From contig JAIVFJ010000059.1 in the NCBI GenBank assembly GCA_025765615.1, forward strand, positions 62,001-126,000: 64,000 nt of DNA, read 5' to 3'. The DNA is from Zopfochytrium polystomum. Lineage: Eukaryota; Chytridiomycota; Chytridiomycetes; Chytridiales; Chytridiaceae. The notes beneath the pieces are model-generated. The model had not been told where the DNA came from and searched no databases. It was given only the letters and a program-made list of their open reading frames with translations. Positions 48,072 to 61,127 of the stretch are shown piece after piece. How positions within the stretch are numbered: the first letter of the stretch is position 1; the number at the start of each line of letters is the position of its first letter. Made by a program: the position numbers and the translations under genes.

Positions 48072-48137
<66 letters not shown>

Positions 48138-51100
48138 GCGGATAGAGATCGGTCGCGGAGAGGGGGGTGTTGCCAGTGTTCCTTATCCTATTCAATCCAA
48201 TCCCCCCCCCACCAACCCCCCACCCCAACCTGTTACCCCCCCGCCAGGCCGCAACTTCCCCGGCAACCGCGCGACCAAAGTGTACCTCCAATGCCGCTTC
48301 AACAACGAGATCCTGACGACGGACCCGGAGCCGCACACGGCGTCGCCCGTCTGGGACACGGAGCTGGCGTGGGACATTGCGGCCAAGCCGCTCGGCTTCC
48401 TCAAGTCGCAGCGCGCCAAGCTGAAGCTGGTGTGCTACGAGATCGACGCGGCGAACCGGCGCGCGCAGGTCGGGTACTTGATGCTGGACCTGCGCGCGGC
48501 GAGCGACGCGCCCGCCAGGTGGTCGGCCGACCCGCGCGTCGACCGCGACGCCGCGTGGGGGTGGTTCCCGCTTATCAACTACGCGCCGCGGGGCGGAGCC
48601 GCCGCGCCGTTCCGCCCGGAGATCCGGCTCGGGTTTTGCGTCGTACCAAAGGCGCGGCCACCGCAGCCGCAGCCGGCGCCGAGGAGGCCACCACGGGCGA
48701 CGGAGGGGGAGGCGCAGCTGCCTCCTCACGGGAGGCCACCTCCGCAGCGGCGGTCCGGCGCGTCGACGCCCGCCGGCGGCTCGCGGACGCACTCTCCGGT
48801 CCCCGGCGGCGGCGAGCTGCCGGTGCGGCGCGACGTGATCACGGCGTCGGGGCTGGTGGTGCGGGCGACGGACGACGGGTATTTCCAGATCGGCTCTGGA
48901 AGCGACGGCGACGACTTCGACTGGTGGGTGATTAGCGTGACGATTGCGTTTGTCGAGAACCTGTCGCTGGTGGTGGACAAGACGGCCGCGGACATGGTAC
49001 CGACGACGACGACGGGGTACTACTTTTACTACTCGTTCCTGGGCGTCGACGTGCTGGCAAAGAGCTTTCCGGACCTCGACAACCCCAGCTTCCCGCCGGA
49101 ACGCTCCGTCTTTCGGTTTCGCTGCAGCGGCGAGGACATGCAGACTTTTTTGGAGGACGAGGACCAGCTGCTGCTGTACCTGTGCCGCGACGGCATCATC
49201 CTGGGGTTCACCGAGATCCACCTGTCTGCTCTGTGCGGCGCGCATCCGTCGCCGCCGCCGCTGCAGCCGTCGTCGCAGCAGCAGCAGCAGCAGCAGCCGC
49301 TGGGATCGATCGCGACGGTGGAAGCGGGAAAGCCTGCGGTGGTCGAGCGGCTTTACACGCTGTACGACCCGCAGCAGGAGGTGCCGATTTCCGTGGACGC
49401 CGCGCTTCCGTCGGTCGGGGTGTCGCTGGTGCTTTCGCGCGGCGACCAGCCGTTTGAGCGGCAATCCGTGGAGGAGCAGCAGCTTCGCGCCGGGCTGCAG
49501 ATGGAGCAGCAGCGGCAGCAGCAGCGTGCGGGCGCTTTTGGCCTGGGTGGCGGCGGCGGCGGCGGGTTGTCCGACGTCGGGGACGAGGAGGAGACGGACT
49601 CGTCGCAGGACGAACCGGTCAAGCTTCCAAGCGAGAGCGCGTTCGCGGCAAAAAGCGGGCTGCCGTCCGTGTCGTGGGACATACCCGAGCGAATCGTTCC
49701 CGAGATGGACCCTCTACCGCAACAGCAACATCAAGAGCAACAGCAGCAGCAGCAACAAGCCAGCTCAAGCAAGTCCGATAAAATAGCGCTGCCTCCGCAC
49801 ATCAAGTGGCAGCAGTTTAGGTTTTCCATCGACATCCGGTCGATCCGGGGGTTTGCAGCCGAAGAGTTTTCCAAAGACTACGAGAGCGGGCTATCTATCT
49901 ACATCAAGTACACGTACAGTCCGTTCGGCACAAACTCCCCCATCATCAGCGCACCCGTCGCGATCCCAGCGCGGCTGACGCCGTCGACCCACTCGCGCGA
50001 GATTCTGTTGCCGCACTCGTTTTGCGCGTTCGAGTTTGTGATGGCCAAGGACCGGCTGGAGACGTACCTGGAGGGGGTCCCGCTGGTGCTGGAGTTTTGG
50101 TCGAAAAGCCGGTCGGAGGGGGGGCGCGGCGACAGGATGGTCGGCACGGCGTCGATCGACATGTCCAAAGTGCTGAGAGCGGAGCCGCGGCACGTTGGTG
50201 GCAAGGGCAAGTTGGCGGAGGACGCGAGCGCCGCCGTCGCCCTGGATGTTGGTGTTGCGCAGCCGCTCGCGATGCAGACCGCCGAGGTGACGGCCGTCGC
50301 GATTTCGGCCGCCCGGCCCGTCGCGGACCCGGATCTGCGGTGGGAGCGCGGCAGCAGGGCGCTGCGGTCCGTCGGCGAGGTCAAGGTGATTTTCGTGCTG
50401 GAGGACTTTGGCGCGGTCGTCGAGGTGGACGCCAAGGACTTGCCGGCGGCGCAGACGGCAGCAGAGTCGGGGGCGGCCGGGGCGGCCGCGGCGAAACCGT
50501 TCGAGTATCGGATGGAGGTGCCGCTTTCGACGGCGGCGGCGGCGGCGATGTCACCGTCGAGAAGGCGCGCGGCGGACTCGCCGACGCGACGCACGGAGCG
50601 TGCGTCGTCGCCAGTACCGGGCACGATCTACCGCGGGCACCAAGAGCCGGCGCCGCCGCACGGCCCGCCGTCCTCGCCGTCGCAAGCGGGGTCGATCCAC
50701 CAGACGCAAGAGTACCAAGCGGCGCTGGACCTGGCGCTGTGGCAGCGGAGCGAGATGCAAAAGTTCCGGGACCACCTGCGCAAAGTGGAGGGCGACCTTC
50801 TCGCGCGACTGACGCGGGAGCACGAGGCGCGGGACGCGGCGCGGCGGGCGGAGCTGGCGGGCAAGGCGGCGCAGCTGGAGGAGCTGGAGAAGGCTGCGCG
50901 GGCGCTTGCGGCGCGGCTCGAGACGCGGGAGAAGGCGGTGGAGCGGGCGGACGAGGCGGTGCAGCGGCGGCGGGAGGAGGTGGAGCGCGACGCGGCGCGG
51001 AAGGACGCCGAGACGCAGGACGTGGCGCGGCGGCTGGGCGAGGAGTTTCGCGCGCGGATCGAGATTGAGAGGAATAAAGCCGCGGAGGCGGACGCGGCGC

Positions 51101-51870
51101 GGTTGCGGGCGGTGCGCGAGCGCGACGAGAAGGAGGAGCGGCTGCGGCGGTGCGAGCGCGAGATGGAGGAGTACCGGCACGCGGTGGCGCTCGGCAAGTA
51201 CGCTGGCTTTGGTGGCGGTGGTGGAAGTGGTGGAGGTGGTGGTGGTGGTGGTGGCAGTAGCCATGACGCGGCGGCGATTGAGGCGGTGCGGGCCGAGCTG
51301 AAAAAGGTTGTAGAGCAAGCGGCGCAGGCGGAGAAGCGCGCGGCGACGCTGGACCGGGCCAAGAAGCACTACAAGGCGCAGTGGATCAACGCGCTGCGCG
51401 ACCTCGCGCGGGCGAAGAAAGGGTGGCAGGACGAGCTCGAGCAGCGGCTGCGGACCAGCAACAAGGAGCTGGACGCGATGCGGGTGCGGATGATGGCCAA
51501 GGAGGAGATGCTCGCGATGGACTCGGAGCGCAGCTTGCTCAAGGACCTGAGGGCGACGCTGGAGAACATTAAAGCGGGCGCGGGCGGCGGCGGCGGCGGC
51601 GGGGTAGGCGACGGCGCCGGTGGCGAAGCGAGGCGGGCAGATGCGGCGGGCCCGACTGCCAAGAGCTCTGGCGGCGGCGGCGGCGGGGTTGGTGCGCCGG
51701 GTGGCGGCAGCAGCGGACGGGAGAACGTGGACCCCAAGATTCTGCAGGAGGTGGAGCGGCTGGCGCGGGAGCGGGACTCGCTGCTGAGCTCGCGGGGGTA
51801 CACGCGCGAGGACCGGTTGATACGGGAGCTGGACGCGCGCATCGGGGCGCTGTGGAGCCACGCGTCGTGA
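47917..51870 (+). CDS. CEP120: CEP120-like centriolar C2/coiled-coil protein
   Basis: Two exons, 47917-48058 and 48248-51870, give 1254 aa. The 189-bp intron, carrying a GA microsatellite, is in frame, so without splicing the frame stays open and a GA-encoded Arg/Glu run would be inserted. Joining restores an N-terminal C2 (MTVLVTVREGRNFPG, ATKVYLQCRFNNEILTTDPE, ASPVWDTELAWDI, IGYLMLDLR-type) at about 38-182. A central DUF3668-like region follows at about 245-455 (FDWWVISVTIAFVENLSLVV, YYFYYSFLGVDV), then a third C2-like block at about 567-690, and a long charged coiled coil at about 878-1162 interrupted by a poly-Gly run. CEP120 drives centriole elongation and assembly. Human CEP120 is about 990 aa; the excess here is low-complexity Gln, Pro, Ala and Gly sequence. 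Confidence 0.85.
48075..48134. repeat. (GA)n microsatellite in CEP120-like intron 1
   Basis: A perfect AG run of about 30 units starts roughly 16 bp after the splice donor. Confidence 0.96.
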
Positions 51871-52832
51871 GTTTGTGACGACGACGGCGACGACGGCGAC
51901 GACGACGAGGGTGTGTTTCGGAATGATTGGTTGGTTGGTTGATTTTTGTTTTGGCGGGGGAAGGGGGAAAGAGGTTTCGAGGGAGTGTTCGCGAGGTGAC
52001 AAAGAAGCGAGATCGAGAGACTACACTACCGACACATGACTTGCCATTATCAATAATTCCAGACTATCAATGAATTAGCAGCGTTCAATCGTTTCGCGCG
52101 TAGTGTGTTGTTGGTAAAAAGGCTGTTATTAATATACATTCGTTTCTCTTTGCTTTTTTTGTTTTGTGTTCGTTGCTCTATTTTTGACAAGAAATTATAT
52201 AACACGTTCTAACAGGAGGAAGGGTATCATGGTAATACACATTCGAAGAAAGAAACAGAAAAGAAAGAAAGAAAGGAAAAGAACAGAAAAGAGAAAAAGA
52301 AAAAGGGAAAAAAAAGGGGGGAAACACAGCAGACTGTTTCTGTTCTGTGCCTCGCGCCGACGCGGAATCGCATGGTGGGTGAGCTGATTCACAACGCAGT
52401 CGGGACACGGGACAGGGGACTGGCAGACAGACAGACAGGCAGACAGAGTGTCGGGTTAGGAGGGGCCGAGCGACGCAGGCGGCGGCGGCGGCGCTGGCGG
52501 CGTCGCTCGGCGACAACGAACGACAACGACAACGACGACGACGACGACGACCGGGACAACAACGCGGCGGCGGCGGCGGCCCGGCCCCTCTGCTCTCTTC
52601 ACGCGAACCCCCACCCCCCCCTCCCCTAGCCCGCGTCGTCGTCGCCGTCGCTGCCGCTGCCGCCGCCCCCGGCTTAACTGTAATAATACCTCCGTCCGCC
52701 CTCACCGCTCCACTTGCTTGCCTTGTCGCCGAATCGAGCCTGGCTCTGGATCCCCTCCCTCACTCCTCGTCCCCCCTCGTCCCTCCCCCACCGCTGGAGC
52801 TGCGCATCGACCCTTCCCCCGATCGCGCCAGG
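51871..52832. promoter_or_regulatory. spacer upstream of Miro gene
   Basis: No gene seen. It includes a GAC-rich run after the CEP120-like stop, an A/G-rich tract at about 52240-52325 and a short CAGA repeat at 52424-52446. Confidence 0.4.
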
Positions 52833-56224
<3,392 letters not shown>

Positions 56225-57429
56225 AAAACGAAAGACCAAGAAGAACAGGACGGGAAAAAAAAACCGACACAAAAATCAGAACGAGAGGGGCGGGGTGGGT
56301 GCGAAGAAAAAAAAAATGAAAAATAAAAAAAAAGTAAGAGGGAGGCGAAGCAGCATGCGAAGAAAGGCTGGACTTGGCAAAAGGCAAGCGACTCTTGCCC
56401 AAGGTGTCAAATTGACACGATATCGCGACATTTGCCCTCATGTCAGTGTCGTAACCACCAACACCAACATGGCAAAAGTTTTGTGTACACACTTAAAGAA
56501 AACGTCGCGAGTAAACGGACTCGCGTGCTTTGCTTATGCTGTGAGATACAGCTCAGCATCCTGTGGCACTTCCAAGCTTGAACAGCTCCTCGACCATGCG
56601 AGCAATTCTGCACACACCCTCGGAATGAAACAATTCGAGGGCACCGCAAGCCTTGCCAACTGTCTGGATCGTCTCAGTGGAAATTTGCATGATTTGTGTT
56701 CCTTGAGGATTCCAATCGCCAAGATGATGAAGTCCCGGCGCACGCTGCACCCCCAACTCCACTCTGCAAAAATGCCACATGGGATGGAACTTGGTGTTGA
56801 AATTAGCCAAAGCCGGAATGGCAAACTCAGCTTCTGCGTCGAGAACAGTATGCGCATTGGCAAACAGTTTCTCTCCGTCTCGAGCGTGGCCGAACAGGAT
56901 GCCTGGTGTGTCGACGGAATTTGGGACCAGCCAACAGTAACTGTATGCCTCAGACAAACTTGTGTGCCTCAGACAGATGCTGCTGATATACTGTTTGAAT
57001 GTCAGAGCCGCTTGTCCTCAGCTCACCCGTTACCAACTGCACCATTGACTGGTCCAACAGTTTTTGAAAGCTGATGTTGAAAACAATCTGATCGCTGACC
57101 AGGTGGTGTACGTTGTACTGCTGAGAAATGCAGGACAGAAATGCAATCAATCGGGAGTGACTGGGTTGGAACTGCTTGCTGGATAGTTACGTTTTCTTGA
57201 ACCCTTACTTTGATTGCAATCTACAGCGTGTTGAGACCTGCTCACACAGCATGACTTTTGAGGAGTAACAGTGAGTAAAAATGACATTTAGGCTGGTCCC
57301 AGTGTTGTTGAGACTTCTACTGCTTTTGACACTGCACAAGCGCTTGTAAGTGGTTTTTGATCCCCTCTTTGGTTAGAAAACAACCTTCACTCCAGCTATG
57401 TGATGGAAATGATTGAATGTTTAAATGGG
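56225..57429. other. 3' flank of Miro; unidentified minus-strand frames
   Basis: Minus-strand frames at 57150-56950 and 56957-56553 can be read as one stretch with a frame change (…VYQQHLSEA, then YSYCWLVPNSVDTPGILFG, FHPMWHFCRVELGVQRAPG). Composition is protein-like rather than low-complexity, but I do not recognise it and no start, splice sites or promoter can be defended. It may be a decayed gene or element. Confidence 0.3.
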
Positions 57430-57720
57430 AGCATGAATCACCCTCTGGAAACCTCTGGAACCTTCTAGAACATTCCTTCATGGATCCTTGTGGAACCTTC
57501 TGGAACCTTCTTCGCTTTCCTGACTTGTCTTGTTGTCATTGATATCATTGGTATCATTGTATTACTAATTGCTCTTTCTGGGACTTTCTTTGAGTCTTGA
57601 CAAGGAAGACTCTCAAAAGGTATAAAAGTCCCATCCCTCAAGTGAATTATTGTTTCCAATACAATCATCACACCTCTCAGTTCCTTGTCGGCCTTGTCCT
57701 GTCCTGCCATGTTCCTGACA
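57430..57720 (+). repeat. chromovirus LTR, solo, 5' end damaged
   Basis: It matches the family from ATGAATCACCCTCTGG to CATGTTCCTGACA; the first TGTT is lost. It has the short GAA/TTC array and GTATAAAAG. Flanks are TGGGAGCAT on the left and ATGCTCCCA on the right, an inverted rather than direct repeat, so no TSD is evident. Confidence 0.85.
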
Positions 57721-59339
57721 ATGCTCCCACCGCAATCACACTTTCCTCACTTTCTAAAAAGAAGGAAACCAATTTGCGATTTAATCCTCATTGTCCATTG
57801 GATGATAAAATTGAATGGCCTAAACCTTCTCCAACAGTTTATACAACTGAAGTAGGTTTGAAATCAAAGCATCTGATGTTTACATTGGAAACATCAAAGA
57901 AACACTTGAAGGACCATTTGGTCATTTCTTTTTTGCTGCTATGATTCGAGAAATTCTTGGACTGACAAAGATCTTTATGAGATTGTCAACAAGAATCAAT
58001 TAACAAACAACATTCTTTTGGGATTTCGTTGGGTATTTGATCTAAAGATCACACCTGATGGATTTGTTGAAAGATTTCCAGCTTGCTGTGTTGCCCAAGG
58101 CTTCACACAAGTTCAAGGTATAAACTGAGACTTACTCTCCAGTAGTACAAGCAGAAACCATTTGACTCGTGATAGTCCTTTCATTGGCTCTGAATATGAG
58201 CATTGAACAAATGGTTGTATCAACCGCATTTCTCTATGGAGACTTGGTTGAGGACAATTTCATGAAATGCCCACAAGATTTTGAGGTTTACAATCGAAGG
58301 GGGAAACTCTGCATTATTTGATTGAAACATAGTCTTTATGGACTACATCAATCTTCCAGACAATGGTATTTTAAAATTAAAGCCATGATTGAACTTCATG
58401 GTTACAAACCATTGAAGAGTGAACCATCAACTTGGGTTAAATTTGATTTCAAAGAACAAATTGCTCATTGTAGTTGTTTATGTTGATGATATCATGATTG
58501 CTTCGAATGACCAAATGTTCATCAACACTTTCAAACATGAAATGAAAGAACATTTCATCATGACCGACTTGGGTCAAGCAAACTGGTTATTAAAAGTAGA
58601 AATACTTCAAATCCATATTTGTAGTTCAACGACTATATGCTGAAAAGATTTTGAGACAATTTGGAGTTTGGGATGTCCAGGTTGCAACTGTGAAGAAAAT
58701 CCCATGTTACCAAAATGGAAACATGATGAAGAAAGTGAATTATTGAATTCACAAGAAATTTCACACTACGCATTGTTTCTAATGAAACTTGCATTCCTTG
58801 CAAATAAATTAGCGTCATATGCTCAAAGTCCAACCAAACAGCATCTCACTGCTCTATGAAGGATCCATTGCTACTTGCGAGGAACTTATGATTATGGATT
58901 GTTTTATTACATCTCAAACAATGACCTTCTTATGTTTTCACCATGGGATGAAGAATCCATTGGAACCATTCCTGTAAGCATGATACCTTCTGGTTACGCT
59001 GATGCCAGTTATGGTGAGGATACCAAAAGCAGATAAAGATCTGGTTATGCTTTCATGGTATTTGGATGGTCGCTATTACAACAAACCCATTTAATGATAA
59101 AGGGGTTAAGCACATTGAGATTAAGAAGCAATTTTCACTGATGGTCAGATCAAGTTGGTCTTTTGCCCAACTGAGATTATGATTGCAGACATCTTCACTA
59201 AATCATTGCCGATCAAGCAATTTCTTCACTCAGAGACCTACTTGGAATCAATTCAAATTCAAATATGTATCGTGAGCAGCTGATGTTGCAAGTCTCAACA
59301 TCAGGATCAACAGGTCACGCTCCCTAAATTGCAGGGGGG
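57721..59339 (+). pseudogene. degenerate Ty1/copia pol
   Basis: Frames shift repeatedly, but copia landmarks appear in order: DDKIEWPKP linker; RT start RWVFDLKITPDGFVERF and VAQGFTQVQGI; PVVQAETI; LALNMSIEQMVVSTAFLYGDL; KSLYGLHQSSRQWYFKIK; catalytic VYVDDIMIAS at about 58463; RNase H-like GYADASYGEDTKS; and the terminal EIMIADIFTKSLPIKQFLH. It ends in a purine tract (GCAGGGGGG) directly before TGTTGGAGAATGC. Many stops make it non-functional. Confidence 0.85.
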
Positions 59340-59600
59340 TGTTGGAGAATGCTTACCGATTCAGTAGTATGACTAGCCAACCTTCCGTATTTGCATAGAA
59401 TTTATGCAGTATTCTTGTGCAGTCATCTTGATTGGTTCAACCTTTCAATTCTCGTTGTTTGTCTGTCTGACTGGCCACCATTTGGACAAGCACTGGACTA
59501 CAGACAGAGCTTCTCATTCCCTTTTAAATGTTTTGATCAAATGAAATTAAAGAATAATTTTTCTGCCAAGAATCTGTTTTGCAAAAGGAACTAGCAGTGC
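59340..59600 (+). repeat. copia 3' LTR fragment (family other than R)
   Basis: It begins TGTTGGAGAATGC immediately after the copia polypurine tract, as expected for a 3' LTR. The right end is not defined; it probably stops where repeat D begins. Confidence 0.55.
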
Positions 59601-59621
59601 TACAAAACAACAAAGGGGGAA

Positions 59622-60173
59622 CAGCAATAACACTCTCGCCAGAACTGCATGGAGATGACAACAGCACACGACAGACAGACAGACAGACTCCTCTCCCCTC
59701 TCTCTCTCTCTCTCCCTCTCTCTGGCTCCAACTCTCTCTCGGTGTCTATGTCTCTCCCTTTCCCCACACTCTCTTTCTATTTTGCCGTTGGTCTTTTCAA
59801 AGTGAGAAACTTGACTCTTTTACGCCCACTCGATAGCAAATCTTATAGGCTGTTCAGAAGCGGCGGGCAAGAGCATTGTGCAAATCCAATTTTTTTTGCT
59901 CGGGCACGGGAGCATTTGATTGGCTACTGGTTGCCCGAAATTTTTATGGAAATGAGTCAGAACAGAGGCCTGTGCCCAAAAAATGAATAGACCACTTTGT
60001 TCAGCCAATCAAATCGCAGGGGGGTTGTTCCAAACTCCGAGCGAGAAGTCCTCCTTTGCTCGGGGTTTGGAGCTGGGGATTGGACTGGCGTTTGAGGAAA
60101 GATTTGGACCGCCGGGTGACAAGTTTTTGTTCCAGACAAAAAAATTTGGATCACCAGTGGAGATGGTCCAAGG
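59622..60173 (+). repeat. dispersed repeat D, copy 2
   Basis: Block-by-block match to 23134-23645. The copy stops at CCAAGG where the R6 LTR (TGTAAATAG) begins, whereas copy 1 continues, so R6 interrupted it. Confidence 0.7.
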
Positions 60174-60583
60174 TGTAAATAGTCTACTCTGAGTGAGTGA
60201 GTGGAAGGAGTGAATGAAGTGGAGATGTGTGTTTGTGGTTGGTCCTTCTCCCCAACTTGGAGAGAAAGAGAAAAACTCTGTTATGAATAATTGATACATA
60301 ATGATGATATGCACGCTGTAATCGTTGCTAGGCAAGCGTGACTGGCACAGGGTAAAAACCTCTCCTATATTATCTGCTTGAGCAGAGGAGGAGGAAAACT
60401 GTTGACACCGGGTTTCCATTCCACTTAATACTTGGAGTATTTGTCATCAGCGCAAGCCAGCACCCAGGTCTGCATTGGAGGTGGCTCGCTCTCCCATGGG
60501 CATTGTGAGAACAATAACTGACAGTCACAATAGGTTCGGGTCTGTCTTGTACCTCTTGCTGCAAACCAGTCAGTTCCGCCTAA
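60174..60583 (-). repeat. copia-type LTR R6 attached to a copia internal region
   Basis: In element sense it runs from TTAGGCGGAACTGACTGG (terminal TG lost) to CTACTCAGAGTAGACTATTTACA. It is immediately preceded in that sense by GTGTGGGGG, a polypurine-type tract, and by copia coding sequence, so it is a 3' LTR. This is the evidence that family R belongs to a copia element. Confidence 0.75.
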
Positions 60584-60774
60584 CCCCCACACAATGGCCA
60601 TGGGTGTAGCACCTGTTATGCAAAGCGTGCGTAAGCATCTGAGGCTTCGACCGAAAGGGTGTTCGAAAGGTCGGAGCAGGGTCGGAGGCCAAGTAGTGAG
60701 GTCAGTCGCTAGTGCTGAGACGTTGAGAGTGGTTTTGTGAGAATGTCTGCGATCTTGACAATGACCTTGCGAAG
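60584..60774 (-). pseudogene. copia pol 3' end, left of chromovirus insertion
   Basis: In minus sense it reads KVIVKIADILTKPLSTSQH, the typical end of copia RNase H, followed by a stop and a short tail to the purine tract. It continues across the insertion to 63896-64000. Confidence 0.75.
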
Positions 60775-61127
60775 TGTCAGGAACAGGGCAGGACAGGACA
60801 AGGCAGACAAGGAACTGAGAGGAGTGATGATTGTATTGGAAACAATAATTCACTTGAGGGATGGGACAGGTCCCCCATCCCCCTTTTATACCTTTTGAGA
60901 GTGTTCCTTGTCAAGACTCCAAGAAAGTTCCAGAAAGAGCAATTAGTAATGCAATGATACCAATGATACCAATGACAACAAGACAAGTCAGGAAAGCAAA
61001 GAAGGTTCCAGAAGGTTCCACAAGGTTCCATGAAGGAATGTTCTAGAAGGTTCCAGAAGGTTCCAGAAGGTTCCATGAAGGAATGTTCTGGAAGGTTCCA
61101 GAGGTTTCCAGAGGGTGATTCATAACA
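60775..61127 (-). repeat. 3' LTR of the deletion derivative
   Basis: 353 bp, nearly identical to the 5' LTR at 63543-63895; visible differences include CTGGAAGG for CTAGAAGG near 61089. Confidence 0.93.

Noticed and set aside
48067..49464. 465-codon minus-strand frame opposite the CEP120-like gene
   Set aside because: It is an Arg/Pro-rich antisense shadow of a GC-rich exon; the plus strand carries the recognisable C2 domains.
50551..52002. 483-codon minus-strand frame at the end of the CEP120-like gene
   Set aside because: It is the antisense of the charged coiled coil and GC-biased; no domain.
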